The notes: generated by a model from the sequence alone, not told the origin. A stretch of DNA of 64,000 nt from Bifidobacterium lemurum (GCF_014898175.1 NZ_CP062948.1:1364001-1428000); one strand, 5' to 3'. Numbered from the stretch's first letter, positions 25,847-33,248 are shown. Translations and numbers: made by a program.

Positions 25847-26266
25847 ATGAGCACGACAACTACTGCAAACGATAAAACACTGCAAGCCTACCGAGAATCC
25901 GTAGGACTCACCACCGACGATCTCGCCCAACTCGTCGGCATGACGCCAGCGGAGGTCACTCGACTGGAGCAGCAGTCAACGGAATCGGAATCAACGCGGA
26001 CGCTGATGGGCGCGCTGGCGGAAATCCGTGCCGACATGTTGGATGACCTGCACTTGGCCATGTCATTCGAACGCGAGCAGCGCGGCGAAGGCAACCGTCC
26101 CGACCCCAACATCGTATGGACGTTGCCCCGGTATCAAAGCGAGCAAGAATTTGCCGTCGCCGATGAACCGACCGCAATCGAACACTGGAAGACCTTCAAC
26201 ATGGCGCAACTGTTCATCGGCTTGTACCTTGAAGGTCTGGGGTACACTGTCCGCTACCAAAGCTGA
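25847..26266 (+). CDS. XRE-type helix-turn-helix protein
   Basis: Encodes 139 residues. Residues 11-45 (LQAYRESVGLTTDDLAQLVG, MTPAEVTRLEQQ) fit a Cro/C1-type helix-turn-helix. The C-terminal half has NIVWTLPRYQSEQEF and ends in a hydrophobic helix and strand (LYLEGLGYTVRY). Such proteins often control excision or transfer of integrative elements. Start ACAAAGGAGCAGAA before ATG. Confidence 0.7.
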   Translation: MSTTTTANDKTLQAYRESVGLTTDDLAQLVGMTPAEVTRLEQQSTESESTRTLMGALAEIRADMLDDLHLAMSFEREQRGEGNRPDPNIVWTLPRYQSEQEFAVADEPTAIEHWKTFNMAQLFIGLYLEGLGYTVRYQS

Positions 26267-26284
26267 GTCGCGGGAGGAGGACAC

Positions 26285-26695
26285 ATGCCCGTCGCGCTGA
26301 TTTTCATGGTGATTTCCATCGGGCTGACGCTGCTGTTCGCCGCCGTGGGACTCATTCTCAACTTCCTCATCGCTCCTCTACGCACATTGGCTCTGATCCT
26401 GCAGAAGATCGCCGGTTGCATCGGCGTGATCCTCACGCTTCTGGCGGTGTACTTCTGGTTTGCCGAACAGACACCGCCGGGCTGGGACGTCATTGCCATC
26501 ATCGTCTGCTGCATCATCGTCGGCATCGTCACCCAATGGTTCATCGAACGCCCCACACGCGCCGAGCGCAAAGCCATGGAGGCGGAGGCCGAACAACGAC
26601 GCCAATGGGAGCAGCAGCAAGTAGAATTCAGAAAATGGCAGCAGCATCGTCAACTGTCGAACGCTGACGATGCTGACAGCTGGATGAATCGCTGA
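26285..26695 (+). CDS. small membrane protein with charged tail
   Basis: Encodes 136 residues: three hydrophobic segments (about 3-25, 30-58, 65-83) are followed by an Arg/Glu/Gln-rich cytoplasmic helix (RAERKAMEAEAEQRRQWEQQ). The start follows CGGGAGGAGGACAC. It faces the integrase gene, with only 16 bases between the stops. No family recognised. Possibly an entry-exclusion or accessory protein of the element. Confidence 0.65.
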   Translation: MPVALIFMVISIGLTLLFAAVGLILNFLIAPLRTLALILQKIAGCIGVILTLLAVYFWFAEQTPPGWDVIAIIVCCIIVGIVTQWFIERPTRAERKAMEAEAEQRRQWEQQQVEFRKWQQHRQLSNADDADSWMNR

Positions 26696-26711
26696 CCACG
26701 GTCAGTTCGAA

Positions 26712-27575
26712 CTAGAACTGCGCAAACGAGTACTGTATGGCTTGTCTTTGCCGAAACTCATGCAGCTGCGTTACCGCGTCTCTCAAGTCGTCAGCGGTGC
26801 TGAAGATGTATTGCTGCGTGGTGGTTAAAGACTCGTGACCTAGTAGCTCTTTGATTTGCACAACGTCCCGTGTTGCTTTCCACATATCGGTTGCGAATTT
26901 ACGACGGAACGCATGAGGCGTGCATCCGGTCGCGGAGACCGTCAGGCGATACACAGTGTCGGGGCAAATGTGCCCACCTGCTTCACCTGGGAAAAACCAG
27001 CCTGGAGGAATGTTTTCGATCTGTCGCGTGAGATCGCTGCTGAGCGGCACAATGCGATCTTTGTTACCTTTGCCATGCACAATAAGACTCTTGCCGAGCA
27101 GGTCATCGACGACATCCCGTGTGTGGGTCAGGCAGACTTCAGATCGGCGGAGTCCCGCGTCCACGAAAAGGGAGACAATCAATCGCACGCGAGGGTTGGA
27201 GGATTGGAGGCCTTTTCTCACGGCTTCGTCCGGTGCCGGGCGTTGGATGCGTTTTTCGCGCTTGGCCATAGGCACTGATGCCATCGGGTCGTCGGTTCGG
27301 AGCTGTGTCTTTTGTGCCCAGCGAAAGAACGACGCTGCCGCACTCCAGTCCGAACGCATGGCTGCTGCGGTCACGCCGCGAGAAAGCCATACAATGAGAT
27401 CCTTGCTGGATGCATCACCTGGTGCGACACCGCTGCTGATTCCGAAATGACTGACGAGATACCACCAATTCTCGATCGTTCTCTCCGTTGCCCCCTGCGC
27501 GCGGAGATCCTTGACCCATCCATCGAGCCAGTCCACCCATTCTTCCGGTGGCTGGCGGTGCGTGGGAAATTCCAT
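26712..27575 (-). CDS. int: tyrosine integrase
   Basis: Encodes 287 residues. The N-terminal core-binding domain (about 1-95) precedes the catalytic domain. There I see arginine in DAGLRRSEVC, lysine in HGKGNKDRIVPL, HAFRRKF (His-x-x-Arg), LLGHESLTTTQQYI with histidine, and the tyrosine nucleophile in TQQYIF. It catalyses integration and excision of the element. It is the last gene before the att core at 27751, and its start is only about 175 bases from that core, which is the usual arrangement for elements inserted at a tRNA 3' end. Confidence 0.93.
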   Translation of the reverse strand: MEFPTHRQPPEEWVDWLDGWVKDLRAQGATERTIENWWYLVSHFGISSGVAPGDASSKDLIVWLSRGVTAAAMRSDWSAAASFFRWAQKTQLRTDDPMASVPMAKREKRIQRPAPDEAVRKGLQSSNPRVRLIVSLFVDAGLRRSEVCLTHTRDVVDDLLGKSLIVHGKGNKDRIVPLSSDLTRQIENIPPGWFFPGEAGGHICPDTVYRLTVSATGCTPHAFRRKFATDMWKATRDVVQIKELLGHESLTTTQQYIFSTADDLRDAVTQLHEFRQRQAIQYSFAQF

Positions 27576-27750
27576 TTGCTGCGCCCTCCAAATAAGGAAA
27601 CGTCGGTCCGATAGTCGGGCCGACGCTATGAGTCCATCTCACAGAGCACAATCATCGTCGATGGATAGCTGTTGAGTGCGGCACTGGAGCAACAGAATTA
27701 AAAAGAAAACTTGAGGCGCGAAAAGCCATTGGCTCATTCCATCCACAAAG

Positions 27751-27783
27751 TCGTGGGTTGTGGGTTCGAATCCCACGGGGGGT
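27751..27783 (+). other. att core: tRNA 3'-end copy 1
   Basis: TCGTGGGTTGTGGG-TTCGAAT-CCCAC-GGGG contains a T-arm (stem GTGGG/CCCAC, loop TTCGAAT) followed by a G-rich acceptor strand. No tRNA body fits upstream, so it is a displaced 3' end. A 30-base identical copy is at 30482. Taken as the right end (attR) of the conjugative element; the intact tRNA should lie left of the window. Which tRNA is not clear. Confidence 0.75.
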
Positions 27784-27795
27784 ACAGATGGCACG

Positions 27796-27833
27796 TTGAG
27801 GGCCTTGGAATTGCAACGATTCCAAGGCCCTCA
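27796..27833 (+). terminator. terminator-like hairpin behind att core
   Basis: TTGAGGGCCTTGGAA pairs with TTCCAAGGCCCTCA around a nine-base loop, 13 bases behind the tRNA end. It could be a tRNA transcription terminator carried with the core; the following GCGTTTC is only weakly U-rich. Confidence 0.6.
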
Positions 27834-28356
27834 GCGTTTCTGTTCCAGAACTGGTGGAACGCCTCAGACGCACTCAGGCGCAATGACCGCAGTAAACCGG
27901 CCCCACGCGTTAAAATCCCCGCGACACGCGTTGCGCGGCAACACCTCACACCGGATTTAAGACCCACATTTTGTCACTTAACCCGCCGATGGGGCATCCC
28001 CTTATGCGTCCCTTGGTGAAACGTAAGAGGCCACCGGCGCCGTTTGGCTCCCGCTAGATTCCCGGGTGTCGTTCACCCATTCGAAGACCCCGAGAGGAAA
28101 GGAATGGCAACACCGGTGCGTGTGTGAGCGTATCGGGCGGCCCGATGGACAGTGCGTGCTCGCCGCGCGATGCGCATGCCCCTTTTGCCTGCACTCGATC
28201 CTTCGTTGCGTCCGCCATAGCATGCGCGCCGGTCCTCTCCGGCAGTCGGCTGCGGCAGTCGGCGCGCATGCTTCGGGGCGCGACCATACTGGGCACCGCG
28301 TTTCGCACACTGGCCGCCATGCGGTAATCGCCCCATGGTGACCTTCGCAACACACC
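27834..28356. other. non-coding stretch, no gene recognised
   Basis: About 520 bases between the att core and the oxidoreductase promoter. No frame here has a credible start, codon pattern or family. I see nothing beyond a short hairpin at about 27840 (GTTCCA/TGGAAC). It may be remnant DNA of earlier insertions. Confidence 0.5.
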
Positions 28357-28390
28357 AAATGTCGATATGTTTCGACATTTCGTCTATTAT
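28357..28390 (+). promoter_or_regulatory. ArsR-type operator and promoter
   Basis: Arms AAATGTCGA and TCGACATTT are separated by six bases, directly followed by the -10 hexamer TATTAT (28385-28390). The ATG of the oxidoreductase is only eight bases behind, so the transcript is probably leaderless. The operator overlaps the promoter core, as expected for repression by the ArsR protein encoded in the same operon. Confidence 0.65.
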
Positions 28391-28397
28391 GGGCGCC

Positions 28398-29699
28398 ATG
28401 AACGCACGACATGACATACAGCACATCGCACCGGCCTCCCTCGCATCCCCGCTCGTCCTGCGCTGCGGCGCCACCGCACGCAACCGCTTCCTCAAGGCTC
28501 CGATGAACGAGGCGCTCGCCGGCCCCGAAGCACGACCCACGGCCGAGCACGTGACCCTCTACCGTCGCTGGGCAGACAGCGGCTGCGGCATCCTCGTCAC
28601 CGGCAACGTAATGGTCGACCGCAACCAGCTCGGGGAACCCGGAAACGTTGCCGTCGAAGACGAACGCGACCTGCCGACGCTACGCGCATGGGCCAAGGCC
28701 GGGGCCGCCAATGGCGCACAACTGTGGATGCAAATCAACCATCCGGGCAAGCAGTCACCGGCGACCATCAACCCCCATCCCGTGGCGCCGAGCGCCACGG
28801 GCACCTCCGGAGAATACAGTCGCTTCTTCGCGTCCCCACGGGAGCTGAGCGTCGACGAGATCCATGCCATCGTCCGCCGCTTCGCCACCACGGCGGCCAT
28901 CGCCCGCAAAGCGGGGTTCACCGGCGTGGAGATCCACGCGGCGCATGGCTACCTCATCAACCAGTTCCTCTCCCCGCTCGACAACCGGCGCGCCGACGAA
29001 TACGGCGGCAGCCTGGACAACCGCATGCGCTTCCTCACGGAGGTGGTCGAGGCGGCGCGCGAAGCCGTGGGCGAAGACTTCCCCGTCGCCGTCAAGATCA
29101 ACTCCTCCGATGGCATCGACGGAGGATTCAGCGAAGAGGAGTCGCTGAAGGTCATCGCTCGCTTGGACGCCATGGGCGTGGACCTCATCGACATCTCCGG
29201 CGGCACCATGGCCGGCAAACCGGTTATCCAGACCAATGGCGGCGCCGCGGAGGACCAGACGCGCGGCGTGTACTTCGCCGGTTTCGCCACGAAACTGCGC
29301 GCCTTGTTCGACGATGGCAAGGAACACATGGCCGTGGCGTTGACCGGCGGGTTCCGGTCCGCTCCGGACATGCGACGCGCGCTGGAATCCGGCATGGCGG
29401 ACGTCGTCGGACTAGGTCGACCGCTGGTGGTCGCCCCCAATTTCCCGAAGCAGGTGATGGCCGGCGGCTTCGAACGGCCGCTGCGTCTGCCCCGCGTCTC
29501 CACCGGCGTGCGGGCGTTGGATCGGGCGTTCAACGGTGTTCTGGTGATATCGTGGTATGAATCGCAGATGCACCGCCTTGCCGTGGGCAAGGCGCCGAAG
29601 ACGGACGGCCGGCACCTGGGGATCATGGCCCTGGCGTTCGCCCTCCGCAAGCACGGGCCGGGGGCGTTGGCCCCGCGGCGCAGGAAGGGGCACCGTTGA
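28398..29699 (+). CDS. Old Yellow Enzyme family NADH:flavin oxidoreductase
   Basis: Encodes 433 residues, an FMN-dependent TIM-barrel enzyme that reduces activated alkenes, quinones or similar electrophiles. Visible signatures are RNRFLKAPMNEA near the N-terminus, MQINHPGKQ (about 113-121), the strongly conserved EIHAAHGYLINQFLSP with N-x-R-x-DEYGGSL-x-NR, and GLGRPLV near residue 338. The C-terminal 60 residues are basic. The operon continues into an ArsR regulator whose TTG start overlaps this stop, suggesting induction by the enzyme's toxic substrate or by a thiol-reactive signal. Confidence 0.9.
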   Translation: MNARHDIQHIAPASLASPLVLRCGATARNRFLKAPMNEALAGPEARPTAEHVTLYRRWADSGCGILVTGNVMVDRNQLGEPGNVAVEDERDLPTLRAWAKAGAANGAQLWMQINHPGKQSPATINPHPVAPSATGTSGEYSRFFASPRELSVDEIHAIVRRFATTAAIARKAGFTGVEIHAAHGYLINQFLSPLDNRRADEYGGSLDNRMRFLTEVVEAAREAVGEDFPVAVKINSSDGIDGGFSEEESLKVIARLDAMGVDLIDISGGTMAGKPVIQTNGGAAEDQTRGVYFAGFATKLRALFDDGKEHMAVALTGGFRSAPDMRRALESGMADVVGLGRPLVVAPNFPKQVMAGGFERPLRLPRVSTGVRALDRAFNGVLVISWYESQMHRLAVGKAPKTDGRHLGIMALAFALRKHGPGALAPRRRKGHR

Positions 29700-30100
29700 C
29701 GACAGACAATCCCGATGGGCGTGACACGGACAGCGACGGGACCGTCCACCGCCCCTCCGAAAGTCTTCCGATCCTCAACCGGTGCATTCCGCTGTTCGAG
29801 ACGCTGAAGGACGAGCAACGCCAGTCGCTGCTGGTGCGGCTGGTGATGGACGGACCGCTGACAGTGGGCCAGCTTGCCGAAGCCTCCCCACTGTCACGCA
29901 CCACGGTGTCCCACCACATCAAACTGTTGGCGCAAAGCGGGCTAGTGACCATAGAAAAGGACGAGACCCGACGCATCTGCACCGTACGGGCCGAGGAGAA
30001 CATCACTTTGCTGCAATCGCTGGTGGATGCCCTCAGACACGATCTCGAAGCGGCCAGACAGTGCCGGGAGGAAAACACGCCAGCTGCCGGCACCGCATGA
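29696..30100 (+). CDS. ArsR-family repressor
   Basis: Encodes 134 residues from a TTG with AGGAAGGGGCACCG upstream. The winged helix is complete: LKDEQRQSLLVRLVMDGPLT, VGQLAEASPLSRTTVSHHIK (recognition helix), LLAQSGLVTIEKDETRRICTV (wing). No classical metal-binding CxC motif is present in the DNA-binding helix. There is only one cysteine in the wing and one near the C-terminus, so the inducer may be redox-active or electrophilic rather than a metal. It most likely binds the palindrome at 28357. Confidence 0.88.
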   Translation: MTTDNPDGRDTDSDGTVHRPSESLPILNRCIPLFETLKDEQRQSLLVRLVMDGPLTVGQLAEASPLSRTTVSHHIKLLAQSGLVTIEKDETRRICTVRAEENITLLQSLVDALRHDLEAARQCREENTPAAGTA

Positions 30101-30431
30101 CGGAGCCGGCGTTCACCGCGCAGGAACGAATCATCGGCGGGCGCCCCGCATCCGGATATGTATCGTTGTGATGTTCTAGAACCACTGTCCGATTTGCTCA
30201 GCCTGATCAACGGCCCAACTGGCTTGGCACAGATGTTGCCCAGCATGTTGTCGTCCCATGCCAAGCCCAAGCATGCGCCCGGCCGGCACATCAACCGATC
30301 GGGGCATCAGCGCCACCGATTGTCGGCAGCGCGCCATCCGCACCGCAGACGCAGCGGCCCCGCTATGGCGCTTCTGTCTCTCAGCGCCCTCAATCTCCTC
30401 AACCATGAGGAGCCGCGGAATTCCAACGTTT
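30101..30431. other. non-coding stretch before second att core
   Basis: About 330 bases with no credible gene; frames here lack starts with ribosome binding sites and resemble no family. It separates the arsR stop from the 3' end of the antitoxin-like gene on the other strand. Confidence 0.5.
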
Positions 30432-30854
30432 TCAACACCCATCAGAGTGCGGCAAGGACGTGCTCACAGCGCTCGGGAGAATCGTGGGTTGTGGGTTCGA
30501 ATCCCACGGGGGTACTGTCGCCTCTGGGGCTTCGGCTCCAGAGGTTTTTGTTTCTCGCACCATGTCCAGTCCTTTGTCGATAAGTTCGCGGACCGCCGCG
30601 CTTCTGGTGATTCGTCGCTTCTTTCTGTAGTCTTCGATTCGCTCGTTGCGCTCGTCATCCAGTCGCACGCGTATGACGTTCGATGCGCGGGATGCTCCGA
30701 CGGATAGCGGTCTGCCGACCGGTCTGGCGGCGGCCTCTGCCAGTTGCCGGTCCGAATAGCCCCGTTGTGCTTCCTCGGAGGCTTCTTGGAGCATTCTCGC
30801 TTCGTCCGCGTCAAAGTCATCGGCTGAAAGCAGCCGGTATCTCCTGTCGCTCAC
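30432..30854 (-). CDS. RHH antitoxin-like protein, 3' end formed by att core
   Basis: Encodes 140 residues from a GTG overlapping the upstream gene's stop. The middle (about 60-98) holds a ribbon-helix-helix domain: SNVIRVRLDDERNERIEDYR, then ITRSAAVRELIDKGLD. The N-terminal part (DARMLQEASEEAQRGYSD type) resembles antitoxin dimerisation helices. The last 40 residues are encoded by the terminator hairpin and the tRNA-derived att core, giving the artefact-like PPWDSNPQPT string. The natural end has therefore probably been altered by integration. It pairs with the gene at 30851. Confidence 0.7.
   Translation of the reverse strand: MSDRRYRLLSADDFDADEARMLQEASEEAQRGYSDRQLAEAAARPVGRPLSVGASRASNVIRVRLDDERNERIEDYRKKRRITRSAAVRELIDKGLDMVRETKTSGAEAPEATVPPWDSNPQPTILPSAVSTSLPHSDGC
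30482..30514 (+). other. att core: tRNA 3'-end copy 2
   Basis: Thirty bases identical to 27751-27780 (T-arm GTGGG-TTCGAAT-CCCAC with its upstream TCGTGGGTT), then GGTACT. Again no tRNA body lies upstream. It probably marks the right end of an older element or island, of which the Old Yellow Enzyme-ArsR segment is the remainder. Confidence 0.72.
30521..30549 (+). terminator. intrinsic terminator behind second att core
   Basis: CCTCTGG and CCAGAGG flank GGCTTCGGCT, followed by TTTTT. It fits a terminator of the original tRNA gene, and its sequence is translated on the other strand inside the antitoxin-like gene. Confidence 0.85.
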
Positions 30855-31114
30855 CGTCCTCCTCCTTCCAGAAGCTTGACGTATTTGGTGCGCATGCGCA
30901 TGGCGTGGATAACCGCGTCCCCTCGCGAGGTGCGTATGGTGACGACCTCCAGAGGGATGCCTTCGGGCGAGATACCGAGATGCAGAATCTTGAGCGGTTC
31001 CTCCTCCATGACGAGAGTCACGATCGGGCGTTCGGTGACGTATAAGGCATCGTTTGGATTCACCCCATGTTTGAGGGCGGATCGCAATACGATTTCCGGA
31101 ATATTGTACCACAT
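30851..31114 (-). CDS. BrnT-like toxin candidate
   Basis: Encodes 87 residues. The layout is LRSALKHGVNPNDALYV, TERPIVTLVMEEEPLKILHLGIS, GIPLEVVTIRTSRGDAVIHAMRMRTKYVKLL. This KHGV, GI-x-P-x-GxPLEVV and HAM-x-R pattern is that of small actinobacterial proteins paired with ribbon-helix-helix partners and distantly like the RelE-fold BrnT toxins. The stop overlaps the start of the antitoxin-like gene. The gene lies three bases behind the Vsr-like gene, so all three may be one operon. Function by family resemblance only. Confidence 0.6.
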   Translation of the reverse strand: MWYNIPEIVLRSALKHGVNPNDALYVTERPIVTLVMEEEPLKILHLGISPEGIPLEVVTIRTSRGDAVIHAMRMRTKYVKLLEGGGR

Positions 31115-31116
31115 AA

Positions 31117-32049
31117 TTACCCTCTTGGGACTGCATCCTTGGAGACGGCCGTCTGTCCGTCTGTCCGCTGCTGTTCGAGGAAGGCAAGACGAAGTTGGGT
31201 GACGAATGTGCTCCATTTGGTTTCGTCGTTCATGGTCTCCGCGTTGGCGGTGAAGTTCCGCCAGTTGATCGCCGTCAGAGCGGTCCGTCGTTCCTCGTCG
31301 CTTTCCCATTGCTCGGCGTGATGCCGTCCCGAATATTCGATGCCGATGCGCAACTTGGGTATCGCCATATCCAAGTAGACGGTTTTGCTTTCGCTGATCG
31401 CCACTGGATGATTGACGACAAGTCCCTGCAGCTCGGGCATCTTGGTGTTGATCAGTTTGATGCGCATTCGCGATTCCATGGAGGAATCGGTGTTCTCCCG
31501 CATATACAGAAGCGCTTTTTCGCAAGTCTCACGCCGACGGAACTTTTGCGGCAGCGCATCCAATAGATCGGCGAAATCCTGGATGCCGTAACGGTATTGC
31601 ACCGCGTTGCGCCGCATCAGCGAGTCCGCCAAGACGATGAGCTCGCCTCCGTTGAGGTATGCCGCCATTTGCGCCCATGTGAGCAGCGGATGGGTCATGG
31701 TGATATCCGGACAGATTTTGATTGGTGCGTAGGCGTCTCTGCGTTCGTCGCTCATCGATGCGGTGCTGATTCGTTGGAACGAATGATACTGGGCGTCCTT
31801 GCATCGTGAACGATTGCCCTTGGCCGGTACGGCGAGATGGAGGCGTTGGTCGTCGAGGCGAGGAAGGTGGTCCGGTTCGACGGTGTTGAGCAGGATGGGG
31901 ACTTCAATCATCGCGATGCGCAGCGCGGTGGTCAGGCAGCATTCGGTCGCGCTTCTCCGCCGCTCATGGAAGCGTCTTAGCCGGTCTTCTTCGCGCATGC
32001 TCAGTTCGATGAGCCGTCGATTGGCGAAGGATGTCGTTGGAGTGCTCAT
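31117..32049 (-). CDS. protein with DUF559/Vsr-like nuclease C-terminus
   Basis: Encodes 310 residues from the ATG at 32049; a TTG at 32067 is an alternative. The N-terminal 180 residues are helical, with a PHLLTWAQMAAYLNGGELIVLADSL-like segment as in actinobacterial AbiEi-related proteins. The C-terminal part (about 230-290) reads LRIGIEYSGRHHAEQWESDEERRTAL followed by a strand, matching the DUF559 fold related to the very-short-patch endonuclease. It could act in defence against foreign DNA or as a toxin. It has no close upstream gene and is followed by the toxin-antitoxin-like pair. Confidence 0.65.
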   Translation of the reverse strand: MSTPTTSFANRRLIELSMREEDRLRRFHERRRSATECCLTTALRIAMIEVPILLNTVEPDHLPRLDDQRLHLAVPAKGNRSRCKDAQYHSFQRISTASMSDERRDAYAPIKICPDITMTHPLLTWAQMAAYLNGGELIVLADSLMRRNAVQYRYGIQDFADLLDALPQKFRRRETCEKALLYMRENTDSSMESRMRIKLINTKMPELQGLVVNHPVAISESKTVYLDMAIPKLRIGIEYSGRHHAEQWESDEERRTALTAINWRNFTANAETMNDETKWSTFVTQLRLAFLEQQRTDGQTAVSKDAVPRG

Positions 32050-32205
32050 TGCGTCAATGTAAACCAACCCGTTTTGCTGCCGCTACCGGCGTTGAAAACC
32101 GGTGGACGGTGGTGCATAAATCCGCATAATCCACCGAAAACGAGTGAATGTGGATAACGGAACCGCACTGCTCGCATAAGGTCGGTCGACAGCCGTAATG
32201 GCACT

Positions 32206-32430
32206 CGGTTTGGTGGTGACAGGTGTGGTGGTGACAGGTGTGGTGGTGACAGGTGTGGTGGCGTCGGGTGTGCAGGTGACGGGTGTGGTGGCGACGGGTT
32301 TGGTGGTGGTGGGTTTGCCGGTAGCGGGTGTGGTGATGACAGGTTGATGGTGACGGGTTGATGGTGACGGGTTTGCCTGTGTCGGGTTTGAAGGTGTCAG
32401 GTTTGAAAGTGTCCGGTTCAGCGGTGCGAT
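32206..32430. repeat. degenerate 15-bp tandem repeat
   Basis: About 13 units of GGTGTGGTGGTGACA-like sequence follow each other with the period 15 largely kept; two units are 14 long. On the minus strand one frame reads a Thr/Pro-rich series (TTPVT units). There is no start with a ribosome binding site, so a protein is doubtful. Confidence 0.75.
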
Positions 32431-32522
32431 GACGGCTCGAGGGTGGTCGTCCGACAATGTCGAGGTGCGAAGAAGGTGCCGTTGCGATCGGTTGATGTTG
32501 CGCGTCGTGGCATAATGATGCG

Positions 32523-32605
32523 ACTTTGTTGCGAAGACGGTGTCGGGTTGATTGCCGTTGTGTGCCGCGACGTGACCGTGGCTTTGTTGCGAAGACGGTG
32601 TTGTC
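32523..32605. repeat. diverged 58-bp direct repeat
   Basis: CTTTGTTGCGAAGACGGTGT occurs twice, 58 bases apart, and the bases behind each copy (GCCGTTGT) also match. It lies between the 15-bp repeats and the 20-bp array. Confidence 0.6.
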
Positions 32606-32660
32606 GTGGTCGCCGTTGTTTGAGGTGAATCAGGCTCTTCGCTATTGGCCCATTACTTTC

Positions 32661-32770
32661 GGGCGGTTCCCATCCTTCTTGGGCGGTTCCCATCCCTCTC
32701 GGGCGGTTTTATCTCCCTTCGGGCGGTTCCGATTCCCCTCGGGCGGTTTCAATCTCCTTCGGGCGGCTGG
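32661..32770 (+). repeat. 20-bp unit array, left arm
   Basis: Five complete units of 20 bases and the start of a sixth, each opening GGGCGGTT and continuing with a pyrimidine-rich part (for example GGGCGGTTCCGATTCCCCTC). The right arm at 32871-33155 carries the same unit in the opposite direction. Positions 32697-32751 are perfectly inverted against 32918-32972. Confidence 0.9.
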
Positions 32771-32812
32771 CCTTTCACTCAATCATGGGGCGCAACAAAT
32801 ATCGGGTTGGAT

Positions 32813-32837
32813 AAAACGTTGGAAAATCAACGTTTTT
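32813..32837. terminator. hairpin with T-run inside the array loop
   Basis: AAAACGTTG and CAACGTTTTT are separated by six bases, in the spacer between the two arms of the 20-bp array. The trailing T5 would make it a terminator for a plus-strand transcript; the A-run on the other side makes it bidirectional. Confidence 0.55.
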
Positions 32838-32870
32838 AAAACCTTTCTCCCTCGGGCAGGCCACTCATCA

Positions 32871-33155
32871 CCCGAAGGGTAACCGCCCGAGACGGATTGA
32901 AACCGCCCGAAGGGAGATGAAACCGCCCGAGGGGAATCGGAACCGCCCGAAGGGAGATAAAACCGCCCGAGACGGATCAGAGCCGCCCGAGGAGAAAAGG
33001 GAATCGTCCGAGGGGAGGGGAAGTCGTCCTAAAGAAACGGAAACCGTCCTAAAGAAACGGAAGCCGTCCGAAAGAGAGGGGAGCCGTCCGAAAGAGAGGG
33101 GAGCCGCCCGAGGAGAAAGGGAATCCATCCGAACAGAATCAGAACCGTCCCAAAG
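32871..33155 (-). repeat. 20-bp unit array, right arm (inverted)
   Basis: Fourteen units beginning at 32881, 32901, 32921, 32941, 32961, 32981, 33002, 33022, 33042, 33062, 33082, 33102, 33123 and 33143. Each opens (A/G)(A/G)CCG(C/T)CC(G/T)A on the plus strand, which is the reverse complement of the left-arm unit. Units near the loop are most conserved and distal ones drift. The plus strand is strongly purine-rich. No protein-coding logic fits, because 20 is not a multiple of three. Confidence 0.9.
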
Positions 33156-33248
33156 GCATCCAGTACACCCGTCGTCCCATCATTGGCGCCGCCGGTCCCT
33201 GAGGTTTTAACGAGCGACAATGACGCCGCGATGACGGCGACGAATGGG

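Noticed and set aside
27700..27790. Complete tRNA gene at the first att core
   Set aside because: The T-arm is convincing, but no acceptor 5' strand, D-arm or anticodon arm fits in the preceding 90 bases; the same holds at 30482.
28002..28550. Minus-strand gene upstream of the oxidoreductase
   Set aside because: It would cover the promoter and the start of the oxidoreductase, and its Arg/Cys/His-rich composition has no family resemblance.
30158..30583. Plus-strand gene of about 140 codons across the second att core
   Set aside because: Its SWVVGSNPTG string is the familiar artefact of translating a tRNA T-arm, and it has no family or ribosome binding site.
32661..33155. CRISPR array
   Set aside because: Units are contiguous 20-mers without spacers of constant length, they occur in both orientations, and no cas gene is in the window.
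32917..33210. Protein of about 97 residues coded by the 20-bp array
   Set aside because: The unit length is not a multiple of three, so the frame rotates; there is no ribosome binding site, and the pattern is explained by the DNA repeat.
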